A stretch of 64,000 bases of DNA from contig CP136064.1 in assembly GCA_032622095.1 (NCBI GenBank), positions 4,336,280 to 4,400,279 of the forward strand, read 5' to 3'. Each line of letters opens with the position of its first letter. Within the stretch, counting starts at the first letter, position 1. The position numbers and the translations under genes were made by a program. Positions 25,084 to 35,084 of the stretch are shown in pieces. The DNA is from Siphonodentalium dalli (Eukaryota; Mollusca; Scaphopoda; Gadilida; Siphonodentaliidae). The notes under the pieces are model-generated. The model was not told the DNA's origin and did not search any database. It saw only the letters and a list, made by a program, of their open reading frames with translations.

Positions 25084-28000
25084 TCAACCAATCGTCACGT
25101 GTTTGGTGTCATTCGATGGGGAATTTCTAGTACTTCTAAACGATTACCCACTTGCCGCAGTATGTCGATAGAGGCGAGAGATATTCGAAAAGTATAAACT
25201 GAACAACATACATATTGGCCTACATAGTAAAATATCGGCGCAATACCTCACCAAAACCCTGGTAAATATTATAGGGGCATAAAATACGGACACAATGGCG
25301 CAAATATTAGCTCGATATCTCGAAAATTGGCCGATATATGGCGACTTTTCTACCCGCGTCATCAAATTTCGAGGCATGGGTGGGGGTCACACCAGAACGT
25401 TCCAACTGAACACAGAAATGTCAATAAACCATACTATCGACATTCCAATCAATTCCGAACGATTCCCTTATTATACTTTCATATTTTAATATGGAAGTAT
25501 ATTGTTATTCAATTTTTTATTTTTCACTATTATTATTATTATTTATTCTTAATATTTTTGTAACCCTTATATCTCAGAAAGTTTAAAAGATAAAACATTG
25601 AAATTTGGTAGGTATGTGTACCTTGCCGACCTACAGCGATTCGGGACATTTAGGTTGGTGTCCTAACTTGCTTACCAGAGTTATGGCCCTTAAACAAAAA
25701 ATTTGGAAAAAGTTTGTGCGGAGATTTTCTCCTGTAAGAAGTCAAGCAGCTGAATTCGGTTCTCGTAATCGTGTTAACTAACGAAAGGCCACGAATCGGG
25801 GAAATTTTCACCAAGGTCCGAAAACAATTTGTTGACCCGGGGAGGGGTGCAAACTTTGTCAATTTTTTTCTTGTCACCGATTCCAACCATTTTTACTGTC
25901 GGGTATCTATACGATGTACTGATGCTACTCGTGAAAGAATTTTGTAAATCGGGTGAGAAATGACCAAGTTATAACACATCGAAAAATGTACTAATAAAGT
26001 CCATGTGTAGAAAGTGCTTGTGTCCCGATCTTCTCCTAGACGAAGCGCAACAGCTGGATTTGCTCTATGTGAGCGTCTTAAACATAGACAGAAGACCAAA
26101 CCAGGACATTTTGACAAAGGTCGGCTCAATTTTTTCCGGGCTAGGGGAGGGGAAAAAGTTGTAAAAAAAATTCTTCTCGCTGATTTGAACTAAACTTGTT
26201 GTGAAGTATCTATAAGATGTACTGAGTGTCATTATGAGTGAATTTTATGAATCGGTTGAGAAATGTAGAAATTGTGGCCCCTTCCTTTTTTTCAAGTTTA
26301 CATAAAATGCACTATGAATTTAAATTCCTTCAACCAATCGTCACGTGTTTGGTGTCATTCGATGGGGAATTTCTAGTACTTCTAAACGATTACCCACTTG
26401 CCGCAGTATGTCGATAGAGGCGAGAGATATTCGAAAAGTATAAACTGAACAACATACATATTGGCCTACATAGTAAAATATCGGCGCAATACCTCACCAA
26501 AACCCTGGTAAATATTATAGGGGCATAAAATACGGACACAATGGCGCAAATATTAGCTCGATATCTCGAAAATTGGCCGATATATGGCGACTTTTCTACC
26601 CGCGTCATCAAATTTCGAGGCATGGGTGGGGGTCACACCAGAACGTTCCAACTGAACACAGAAATGTCAATAAACCATACTATCGACATTCCAATCAATT
26701 CCGAACGATTCCCTTATTATACTTTCATATTTTAATATGGAAGTATATTGTTATTCAATTTTTTATTTTTCACTATTATTATTATTATTTATTCTTAATA
26801 TATTTTGTAACCCTTATATCTCAGAAAGTTTAAAAGATAAAACATTGAAATTTGGTAGGTATGTGTACCTTGCCGACCTACAGCGACTCGGGACATTTAG
26901 GTTGGTGTCCTAACTTGCTTACCAGAGTTATGGCCCTTAAACAAAAAATTTGGAAAAAGTTTGTGCGGAGATTTTCTCCTGTAAGAAGTCAAGCAGCTGA
27001 ATTCGGTTCTCGTAATCGTGTTAACTAACGAAAGGCCACGAATCGGGGAAATTTTCACCAAGGTCCGAAAACAATTTGTTGACCCGGGGAGGGGTGCAAA
27101 CTTTGTCAATTTTTTTCTTGTCACCGATTCCAACCATTTTTACTGTCGGGTATCTATACGATGTACTGATGCTACTCGTGAAAGAATTTTGTAAATCGGG
27201 TGAGAAATGACCAAGTTATAACACATCGAAAAATGTACTAATAAAGTCCATGTGTAGAAAGTGCTTGTGTCCCGATCTTCTCCTAGACGAAGCGCAACAG
27301 CTGGATTTGCTCTATGTGAGCGTCTTAAACATAGACAGAAGACCAAACCAGGACATTTTGACAAAGGTCGGCTCAATTTTTTCCGGGCTAGGGGAGGGGA
27401 AAAAGTTGTAAAAAAAATTCTTCTCGCTGATTTGAACTAAACTTGTTGTGAAGTATCTATAAGATGTACTGAGTGTCATTATGAGTGAATTTTATGAATC
27501 GGTTGAGAAATGTAGAAATTGTGGCCCCTTCCTTTTTTTCAAGTTTACATAAAATGCACTATGAATTTAAATTCCTTCAACCAATCGTCACGTGTTTGGT
27601 GTCATTCGATGGGGAATTTCTAGTACTTCTAAACGATTACCCACTTGCCGCAGTATGTCGATAGAGGCGAGAGATATTCGAAAAGTATAAACTGAACAAC
27701 ATACATATTGGCCTACATAGTAAAATATCGGCGCAATACCTCACCAAAACCCTGGTAAATATTATAGGGGCATAAAATACGGACACAATGGCGCAAATAT
27801 TAGCTCGATATCTCGAAAATTGGCCGATATATGGCGACTTTTCTACCCGCGTCATCAAATTTCGAGGCATGGGTGGGGGTCACACCAGAACGTTCCAACT
27901 GAACACAGAAATGTCAATAAACCATACTATCGACATTCCAATCAATTCCGAACGATTCCCTTATTATACTTTCATATTTTAATATGGAAGTATATTGTTA

Positions 28001-31000
28001 TTCAATTTTTTATTTTTCACTATTATTATTATTATTTATTCTTAATATATTTTGTAACCCTTATATCTCAGAAAGTTTAAAAGATAAAACATTGAAATTT
28101 GGTAGGTATGTGTACCTTGCCGACCTACAGCGACTCGGGACATTTAGGTTGGTGTCCTAACTTGCTTACCAGAGTTATGGCCCTTAAACAAAAAATTTGG
28201 AAAAAGTTTGTGCGGAGATTTTCTCCTGTAAGAAGTCAAGCAGCTGAATTCGGTTCTCGTAATCGTGTTAACTAACGAAAGGCCACGAATCGGGGAAATT
28301 TTCACCAAGGTCCGAAAACAATTTGTTGACCCGGGGAGGGGTGCAAACTTTGTCAATTTTTTTCTTGTCACCGATTCCAACCATTTTTACTGTCGGGTAT
28401 CTATACGATGTACTGATGCTACTCGTGAAAGAATTTTGTAAATCGGGTGAGAAATGACCAAGTTATAACACATCGAAAAATGTACTAATAAAGTCCATGT
28501 GTAGAAAGTGCTTGTGTCCCGATCTTCTCCTAGACGAAGCGCAACAGCTGGATTTGCTCTATGTGAGCGTCTTAAACATAGACAGAAGACCAAACCAGGA
28601 CATTTTGACAAAGGTCGGCTCAATTTTTTCCGGGCTAGGGGAGGGGAAAAAGTTGTAAAAAAAATTCTTCTCGCTGATTTGAACTAAACTTGTTGTGAAG
28701 TATCTATAAGATGTACTGAGTGTCATTATGAGTGAATTTTATGAATCGGTTGAGAAATGTAGAAATTGTGGCCCCTTCCTTTTTTTCAAGTTTACATAAA
28801 ATGCACTATGAATTTAAATTCCTTCAACCAATCGTCACGTGTTTGGTGTCATTCGATGGGGAATTTCTAGTACTTCTAAACGATTACCCACTTGCCGCAG
28901 TATGTCGATAGAGGCGAGAGATATTCGAAAAGTATAAACTGAACAACATACATATTGGCCTACATAGTAAAATATCGGCGCAATACCTCACAAAAACCCT
29001 GGTAAATATTATAGGGGCATAAAATACGGACACAATGGCGCAAATATTAGCTCGATATCTCGAAAATTGGCCGATATATGGCGACTTTTCTACCCGCGTC
29101 ATCAAATTTCGAGGCATGGGTGGGGGTCACACCAGAACGTTCCAACTGAACACAGAAATGTCAATAAACCATACTATCGACATTCCAATCAATTCCGAAC
29201 GATTCCCTTATTATACTTTCATATTTTAATATGGAAGTATATTGTTATTCAATTTTTTATTTTTCACTATTATTATTATTATTTATTCTTAATATATTTT
29301 GTAACCCTTATATCTCAGAAAGTTTAAAAGATAAAACATTGAAATTTGGTAGGTATGTGTACCTTGCCGACCTACAGCGACTCGGGACATTTAGGTTGGT
29401 GTCCTAACTTGCTTACCAGAGTTATGGCCCTTAAACAAAAAATTTGGAAAAAGTTTGTGCGGAGATTTTCTCCTGTAAGAAGTCAAGCAGCTGAATTCGG
29501 TTCTCGTAATCGTGTTAACTAACGAAAGGCCACGAATCGGGGAAATTTTCACCAAGGTCCGAAAACAATTTGTTGACCCGGGGAGGGGTGCAAACTTTGT
29601 CAATTTTTTTCTTGTCACCGATTCCAACCATTTTTACTGTCGGGTATCTATACGATGTACTGATGCTACTCGTGAAAGAATTTTGTAAATCGGGTGAGAA
29701 ATGACCAAGTTATAACACATCGAAAAATGTACTAATAAAGTCCATGTGTAGAAAGTGCTTGTGTCCCGATCTTCTCCTAGACGAAGCGCAACAGCTGGAT
29801 TTGCTCTATGTGAGCGTCTTAAACATAGACAGAAGACCAAACCAGGACATTTTGACAAAGGTCGGCTCAATTTTTTCCGGGCTAGGGGAGGGGAAAAAGT
29901 TGTAAAAAAAATTCTTCTCGCTGATTTGAACTAAACTTGTTGTGAAGTATCTATAAGATGTACTGAGTGTCATTATGAGTGAATTTTATGAATCGGTTGA
30001 GAAATGTAGAAATTGTGGCCCCTTCCTTTTTTTCAAGTTTACATAAAATGCACTATGAATTTAAATTCCTTCAACCAATCGTCACGTGTTTGGTGTCATT
30101 CGATGGGGAATTTCTAGTACTTCTAAACGATTACCCACTTGCCGCAGTATGTCGATAGAGGCGAGAGATATTCGAAAAGTATAAACTGAACAACATACAT
30201 ATTGGCCTACATAGTAAAATATCGGCGCAATACCTCACCAAAACCCTGGTAAATATTATAGGGGCATAAAATACGGACACAATGGCGCAAATATTAGCTC
30301 GATATCTCGAAAATTGGCCGATATATGGCGACTTTTCTACCCGCGTCATCAAATTTCGAGGCATGGGTGGGGGTCACACCAGAACGTTCCAACTGAACAC
30401 AGAAATGTCAATAAACCATACTATCGACATTCCAATCAATTCCGAACGATTCCCTTATTATACTTTCATATTTTAATATGGAAGTATATTGTTATTCAAT
30501 TTTTTATTTTTCACTATTATTATTATTATTTATTCTTAATATATTTTGTAACCCTTATATCTCAGAAAGTTTAAAAGATAAAACATTGAAATTTGGTAGG
30601 TATGTGTACCTTGCCGACCTACAGCGACTCGGGACATTTAGGTTGGTGTCCTAACTTGCTTACCAGAGTTATGGCCCTTAAACAAAAAATTTGGAAAAAG
30701 ATTGTGCGGAGATTTTCTCCTGTAAGAAGTCAAGCAGCTGAATTCGGTTCTCGTAATCGTGTTAACTAACGAAAGGCCACGAATCGGGGAAATTTTCACC
30801 AAGGTCCGAAAACAATTTGTTGACCCGGGGAGGGGTGCAAACTTTGTCAATTTTTTTCTTGTCACCGATTCCAACCATTTTTACTGTCGGGTATCTATAC
30901 GATGTACTGATGCTACTCGTGAAAGAATTTTGTAAATCGGGTGAGAAATGACCAAGTTATAACACATCGAAACATGTACTAATAAAGTCCATGTGTAGAA

Positions 31001-31105
31001 AGTGCTTGTGTCCCGATCTTCTCCTAGACGAAGCGCAACAGCTGGATTTGCTCTATGTGAGCGTCTTAAACATAGACAGAAGACCAAACCAGGACATTTT
31101 GACAA
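24226..31105 (+). repeat. Satellite array 1, subfamily B (about 1,247-bp monomer)
   Basis: After the hybrid monomer, B monomers start at 25084 (1,246 bp), 26330, 27577 and 28824 (1,247 bp each) and 30071 (truncated at 31105). Among themselves they differ by only a few bases. Against subfamily A they differ by roughly 9% by eye in the first 400 bp. Diagnostic differences are TCAACCAATCG for TCAACCGATCG, an (ATT)n run in place of the CTTCTTCTT tract, an A run in place of the poly-T tract, and loss of both AGATCT sites and of GTCGAC. The array stops after AGGACATTTTGACAA, which corresponds to monomer position about 1041. Confidence 0.95.
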
Positions 31106-31590
31106 TGTCAAAAATTACACCAATGACCACTGGCGATATATTTCAACATCCATTCATGTTCGGCGCACTGTATTAAGTGTTGTATTGGCTAATGGGTAAT
31201 CACTCAAAACAAAGTCGGCTGTCTGTCTTGCCGACCGGCCGTGATTATGCGGTTTTATCACGATGCGGCTTAAAAATGACATATTTTGAGTCCAAAAACG
31301 GTCGAAATTCATTAGTTTTAGAATAGTAGTTCGTTTTGTTTTCACTTTTTTTAAAACCCCCATTTTTTACAAAAATAATTCTCGACTTTGACATTTGAGA
31401 ATTAACAGAACTGTGGTGTCCGTCGTATATTGTTATAACACTTCTCAGCATGGACCACGTTTTCATAAAGCACAATCCGTCTTATGCGCGGACTTTCGCT
31501 TGCAGTTCTCAATTCAATTGAAACTATTTTCTATCCGTTCACGCGCCCGTAAACCATTTTAATATATGATACATTCAAATTGAATGAATG

Positions 31591-31905
31591 GGAGTCAGCG
31601 TATCCCGTCCGACGCCCCAACCTTGCCACCCCTTAGTCGCTAATTTTGGTATCATAATTTCGGAACGTGACACTTTGCGGTTTGGTATTGGTTTACCATC
31701 TGACATAGTGCATAATTTTGTTGAATTCAGATCTGACCATTTAAAAATTGTCTCTTTATCATCTGTATGTGTCACGAGTGAAAATATATGACTTTATTGT
31801 CCGACTGTTAAGACCGCCGATTGCATATTTCGCATTAATTGGACGAGACGTAATGTAAAGTCTTATAACTTACGAATAGGCGACAACGTCGACGTCGTAC
31901 ATTCG
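31591..31905. other. Well-conserved spacer core, copy 1
   Basis: This block differs from 62456-62769 at about five bases and one 1-bp indel, whereas the preceding 480 bp differ by about 10%. The minus strand holds an open frame of about 66 codons ending near 31575. It lacks an ATG at its 5' end, and all four codon differences from copy 2 change the amino acid, so purifying selection on a protein is not supported. It contains the palindrome ACGTCGACGT. The function is unknown. Confidence 0.5.
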
Positions 31906-32183
31906 TTCGCTACTCGGAAAATATACAATAAATGCCTTAAAGCGCCGACTAATTCACCACCTGCGGGTATACAAGAATATGAATCACACCAAAATTAAGC
32001 GAATTGCATATGGAATGTGTAGGTATAAGCTGCCATGTATATATCATTTCCAGAATGCTACCATTTCATGACAATCTATTTGTTAAAATACGGCACCTTA
32101 AACTGTTGGGAACATCGCGATATAGGCAAGCGAGCAAAGAGAGTTTAATGTCATCATACCATACGCTATTTCGCTGTTGCGAA

Positions 32184-32197
32184 ATGGGTGATCATTC
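32184..32197 (+). repeat. Target-site duplication, left of the SINE
   Basis: ATGGGTGATCATTC here and ATGGGTGGTCGATC at 32469-32482 flank the insertion and agree at 11 of 14 positions. The uninterrupted site at 63049-63062 in spacer copy 2 reads ATGGGTGGTCGTTC. Both copies have changed since insertion, so the insertion is not very recent. Confidence 0.8.
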
Positions 32198-32198
32198 G

Positions 32199-32468
32199 AT
32201 CGCTTCTCGGCCTTTGGCTCGAGCCCGTGCTGTGAGATACGTCCCCGACGATGGCTGGCCATCGGACGGGACTTCCACGGTGTGGGTTCGCAGCCTGAGG
32301 AGGACAAGTGGCCGTGACTGACTGACGGACTTCCGCTTTAGCGGGGACTGACCCCGACAGGCAATTTGACCATCTCGTAAGGGTGTGTCACCTCTTTCGG
32401 GGTGCTCCAGCCGATATGAGTGGTCCGCAATAGCCCCGGGTTCTAAAAAAAAAAAAAAAAAAAAAAAA
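32199..32468 (+). mobile_element. SINE-like retroposon with a U2 snRNA-like head and poly-A tail
   Basis: About 270 bp, ending in a run of about 25 A and absent from spacer copy 2. The first bases, ATCGCTTCTCGGCCTTTGGC, match the conserved 5' end of U2 snRNA apart from one missing T. A little further on, GATACGTCC matches a second U2 segment, but the branch-point-pairing region between them is missing. Next comes a strong potential hairpin with GTCCC pairing to GGGAC and CGATGG to CCATCG. A GC-rich body of unrecognised origin follows, with small hairpins such as CCGCTTTAGCGG. GGTTCGCAGCC near 32286 resembles a Pol III B box, so a composite tRNA/snRNA origin is possible. The target duplication is at 32184-32197 and 32469-32482. 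SINEs with snRNA-derived heads are known in crocodilians. This one could be that class or a retrocopy of a structured RNA. Confidence 0.8.
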
Positions 32469-32482
32469 ATGGGTGGTCGATC
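32469..32482 (+). repeat. Target-site duplication, right of the SINE
   Basis: ATGGGTGGTCGATC follows the poly-A tail. The final A of the tail may belong to either feature. It differs from the empty site in copy 2 at one position. Confidence 0.8.
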
Positions 32483-32508
32483 AATGTAGCATAATTACAT
32501 TGAACGAC
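32476..32508. repeat. Imperfect hairpin 13 + 7 + 13 bp, spacer copy 1
   Basis: The arms GTCGATCAATGTA and TACATTGAACGAC pair at 12 of 13 positions around GCATAAT. The copy-2 counterpart (63056-63088) is perfect. The left arm overlaps the right target duplication of the SINE, so the SINE inserted into this hairpin. Confidence 0.8.
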
Positions 32509-32674
32509 ATATATAAGTATGTTTTTGTGTGAATAACGATTGTTAACTTGGTATTATGCATGACTGTGAAGACTTGCAATAACATATTAAATGGTAAAAT
32601 ACGCGCATTCATATCCGTATATTCTCAAAAATATCCGTCTATTTTACAAGCTCGACATGCTATATTTGTTTATG

Positions 32675-32679
32675 GTATA
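32675..32679 (+). repeat. Target-site duplication (left) of the 500-bp MITE
   Basis: GTATA immediately precedes CCAGGG. The same five bases follow CCTGG at 33180-33184. Confidence 0.75.
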
Positions 32680-33179
32680 CCAGGGGGGGTGAAAACAAAA
32701 ATTCCGGCACGTATGCCGGGGTGGGTGGGTGATCAAATCCACCAACAAGCAATTTTTTCCGCAACTAAAAAAAATAATTTCCTGCTTGTTTTTTAGTGTT
32801 TTGGCAACTGTAAACTGACTGCAGGCAGTTATCGTGTTGTATTTTGTTGCAAATTTTTAAATCCAAGATGGCCGCTGGCAGCCATGTTTTTTTGGCCGAA
32901 TGACCTCAAAAGGACTCATTCCTATTTACATGTCCATGTCAACATCCATGATAAATAGTATGCACAGAAATTCATATACAGCTGTTTACAGTGAATTCCC
33001 CCCCGCAAATCTCTGTTTTAGTGTTAAAAGGGGGGGGGTGGGTGTCAAAAAATGGTCGGAAAAAACTGCCGAAAACGGAAAAACATTTGGCGAAGGGGGT
33101 GGGTGGGTACAAAAAATGATCGAAAGGGAAAAAATGCCATACGTGCCTGAAATTTTTGTCCGACCCCCCCCCCCCCTGG
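32680..33179. mobile_element. 500-bp MITE with about 40-bp imperfect terminal inverted repeats
   Basis: The element starts CCAGGGGGGGTGAAAAC and ends in a long C run and CCTGG. The inner parts of the ends also match in inverse: ACAAAAATTCCGGCACGTATG on the left against CATACGTGCC...AATTTTTGT on the right. It is flanked by GTATA at 32675-32679 and 33180-33184, and spacer copy 2 has GTATT at the empty site 63262-63266. It carries no coding capacity. Near the right end there is an internal direct repeat: a G run, TGGGTG and CAAAAAATGGTCGGAAA near 33030-33062 recurs as a G run, TGGGTA and CAAAAAATGATCGAAAG near 33096-33126. It is probably a non-autonomous DNA transposon. A 5-bp duplication is my preferred reading, but a TA duplication cannot be excluded, so I do not assign a superfamily. 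Confidence 0.85.
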
Positions 33180-33184
33180 GTATA
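33180..33184 (+). repeat. Target-site duplication (right) of the 500-bp MITE
   Basis: GTATA follows the element. After it, the sequence CTACCGTTTCAACAC resumes in alignment with copy 2 at 63267. Confidence 0.75.
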
Positions 33185-33497
33185 CTACCGTTTCAACACA
33201 TCGGCTATTTATCATTTTGCTGGTGAGAAGGCGTATGTTCAGTTTGGTGCTATTTATGTACACAGAAAAGGCACCATTACTCGGGAAAGCAACATACCGA
33301 AATGCATATAGATGTACGCGAATCATGTTACGTTCTCACACAATGCAGCTTTCCCAAATCCGCGCTCTTTAAAATAGAATTGGCTGCATGACTGGCCTAC
33401 TTCTGATGGCACAGTGTGTTGCGCACCTGTCCGATTAAGTCGCTTTGAACCAAAAATGTATACAAAATTCGCACAAGCTGTGGAAAAGTTCGCGATC

Positions 33498-33539
33498 TTG
33501 GACAGTCAGTACAATCGGTTGGACAGTCAGTACAATCGG
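33498..33539 (+). repeat. 21-bp tandem duplication specific to spacer copy 1
   Basis: TTGGACAGTCAGTACAATCG followed by G occurs twice in exact tandem here and once in copy 2 near 63580. It is a minor replication-slippage or short-duplication event after the copies separated. Confidence 0.9.
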
Positions 33540-33939
33540 TATAAACGTTTGTAATGACATAACGTGTCTTGACAGCATTACCTGTTATGCTATTTTGATA
33601 TGTTTCTAAATTATATTTAATGCTTGATTCCTGATACACATATATAGTGACATTTCAGTGATCTTTCTAGAGCGTTCCCGAGCATGATAGAACTTCAAAT
33701 AAAACATATTCGCCTTTGTCCCATTCTGGTGATTTGGGCTCGTTTTTAGCATGTTACTAATTTTATAATAAGGCGTAATCAAGACATGTGTTATCAGTTG
33801 TGTGAGTGATTGCCATTCGCGCATAATTATTTCATAAATAAATATATCCGCTGCACGTAGATATAACCGTCACTTATAGTACTGGCCGTTGAAATCACTG
33901 ACCCGACAAACTGATAAACCAAGACTTAACACTTGGCAA

Positions 33940-34376
33940 ATTACAGATCGGCATTGATTTAAAACTTCGCACTTCATTGTGGACAGACTATAACTATCCG
34001 TATATTTCACGAGAATATACCATCCCATAGCAGTTATAATTTTTAACATCTCAAGTCTTTAATTTGGAATATATGCACAAGAGATAGACACATGTGTGCA
34101 TGTGGAACCCGTGCATGTTCTTTATTCCCGTTGCCAATTAAATATATATATTGTACACATGTGGGTATGTATACTAATAAAACCGAACTGTGTCTGTGTT
34201 CATTTGTTTGTCGGTCTGACCTGCTATTGGTGCCCAACCGGTTGGATCATGACAAACTAAAATTGGAACACACGGTGAATTGTCACGTGGAGTGTCATGG
34301 GATAGGTGCATCTGACGTCGTGTGATTTAATTTGGAATTCATGAATAATTTAATAACATGCTTACATATATATCTA
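33940..34376. other. Spacer continuation with no recognisable feature
   Basis: AT-rich sequence with no gene, RNA or repeat I recognise. Its counterpart in copy 2 lies beyond the window. Frames of 64-77 codons on both strands overlap each other and show no recognisable domain. Confidence 0.6.
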
Positions 34377-34546
34377 CAGTATGCCCTAAGTAATCGACTC
34401 CTTAAACATAGCAGAATTATGGGTAATATTTCAGGATTTAGCGGGAAATATAGCCTGCTGACATTCATCCGAAAGCTCTCCTGAATCCCGAAAAGTTACC
34501 CATAATTCTGCTGTGTTTAAGGGGTCGATTACATAGGGCATTACTG
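34377..34546. mobile_element. 170-bp foldback MITE with a TA target duplication
   Basis: The two halves form a near-complete inverted repeat. The left arm 34377-34440 begins CAGTATGCCCTAAG and the right arm 34481-34546 ends CATAGGGCATTACTG. The arms agree at about 88% over 65 bp, with CAGAATTATGGGTAA exactly shared. The unpaired centre is only about 40 bp. The element is flanked by TA at 34375-34376 and 34547-34548, as expected for Tc1/mariner-type target use. There is no coding capacity. Whether copy 2 carries it cannot be seen here. Confidence 0.85.
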
Positions 34547-34560
34547 TATATCTGCGAATT

Positions 34561-34586
34561 TCTGTCTGTCTGCCTGTGTCTGTCTT
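34561..34586 (+). repeat. Short TCTG microsatellite
   Basis: An imperfect run of TCTG units (TCTGTCTGTCTGCCTGTGTC then TGTCTT) lies just right of the foldback MITE. Confidence 0.7.
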
Positions 34587-34860
34587 CTACAGAAATTACA
34601 GGAGACCATCTAGATGATACCAAAGGGTCTACTAGGGGTCACTTTTTACGAGAAATATAATTTCAAAAGTAGCCTCATTCTTAATCTTTTATTTTTGCGA
34701 ACTGATGTGTTTATGATAAACATGTATCATAATATAAGGTCTGAAGTATGCATGGGTGTAACTAAATAAATACTTCAATAGTTGTGGAACGGATTAATCG
34801 AGATAAACAAAATTACGATCGAAAAGGTGAGCCACTACTTATATTCCATGACTTTTTAAA
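34587..34860. other. Spacer with no recognisable feature
   Basis: No open frame of note, no clear repeat and no RNA gene seen on either strand. Confidence 0.5.
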
Positions 34861-35030
34861 GTTATAGATATAGTTAGAATTATTGTGGTTATGGTTACGG
34901 CTAGAGCATGGTTATGCTTATAGAAACATTTAGTATTGGGACATGGTACGGGTTGCCGATAGGTATGGTTATGTTAAGATTTGGGTTATGGGAAAGGTAA
35001 TGATTGAGCGGGGATTTGGATTGGAATATA
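34861..35030 (+). repeat. Degenerate GGTTATG-rich tract
   Basis: GGTTATG-type heptamers recur irregularly (GTGGTTATGGTTACGG, CATGGTTATGC, GTATGGTTATG, GGGTTATGGG). This could be decayed simple sequence. It is too irregular to call a telomeric repeat relic. Confidence 0.35.
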
Positions 35031-35053
35031 TATGATAATTATATGGAAGTATC

Positions 35054-35073
35054 AAACTTCCAATAGGAAGTTT
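35054..35073. repeat. Perfect hairpin 8 + 4 + 8 bp at the left edge of array 2
   Basis: AAACTTCC and GGAAGTTT are perfect inverse complements around AATA, and end 11 bp before satellite homology begins at 35085. Just left of it, ATATGGAAGTAT (35041-35052) matches the subfamily B palindrome arm. The real edge of satellite-derived sequence may therefore be about 45 bp further left, with this hairpin filling the join. Confidence 0.75.
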
Positions 35074-35084
35074 AAAAATTCTAG

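Larger units (their letters stand above)
31106..33939 (+). repeat. Non-satellite spacer, copy 1 (homologous to 61982-64000)
   Basis: The sequence immediately right of array 1 aligns collinearly with the sequence right of array 2. Copy 1 is 815 bp longer, which is almost wholly explained by a SINE-like insertion (285 bp with its target duplication), a 500-bp MITE (505 bp with its duplication) and a 21-bp tandem duplication. By eye, identity is about 90% over the first 480 bp and about 96-99% beyond. I see no gene in it. Open frames here change or lose their start between copies. The true extent to the right is unknown because copy 2 runs off the window. Confidence 0.93.

Noticed and set aside
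31575..31775. Minus-strand frame of 66 codons in the conserved spacer core
   Set aside because: No ATG at the 5' end of the frame, no recognisable domain, and all four codon differences from copy 2 are non-synonymous.
32004..32321. Plus-strand frame of 105 codons in spacer copy 1
   Set aside because: It runs from the spacer into the SINE-like insertion. The empty site in copy 2 has a different, shorter frame.
32199..32468. Functional U2 snRNA gene
   Set aside because: Only the 5' end and one short internal segment match. The branch-point-pairing region is missing, and the poly-A tail with target duplication indicates retroposition.
32441..32469. Poly-A run as the 3' end of a processed gene pseudogene
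   Set aside because: The upstream sequence shows no coding frame of its own and the 5' end matches an snRNA, so a SINE or RNA retrocopy fits better.
32900..33226. Plus-strand frame of 108 codons and an overlapping minus-strand frame of 93 codons
   Set aside because: Both cross the right end of the 500-bp MITE, including its poly-C/G run, and are absent from copy 2.
34861..35030. Interstitial telomere repeat
   Set aside because: GGTTATG-like units are irregular and no run of TTAGGG is present.
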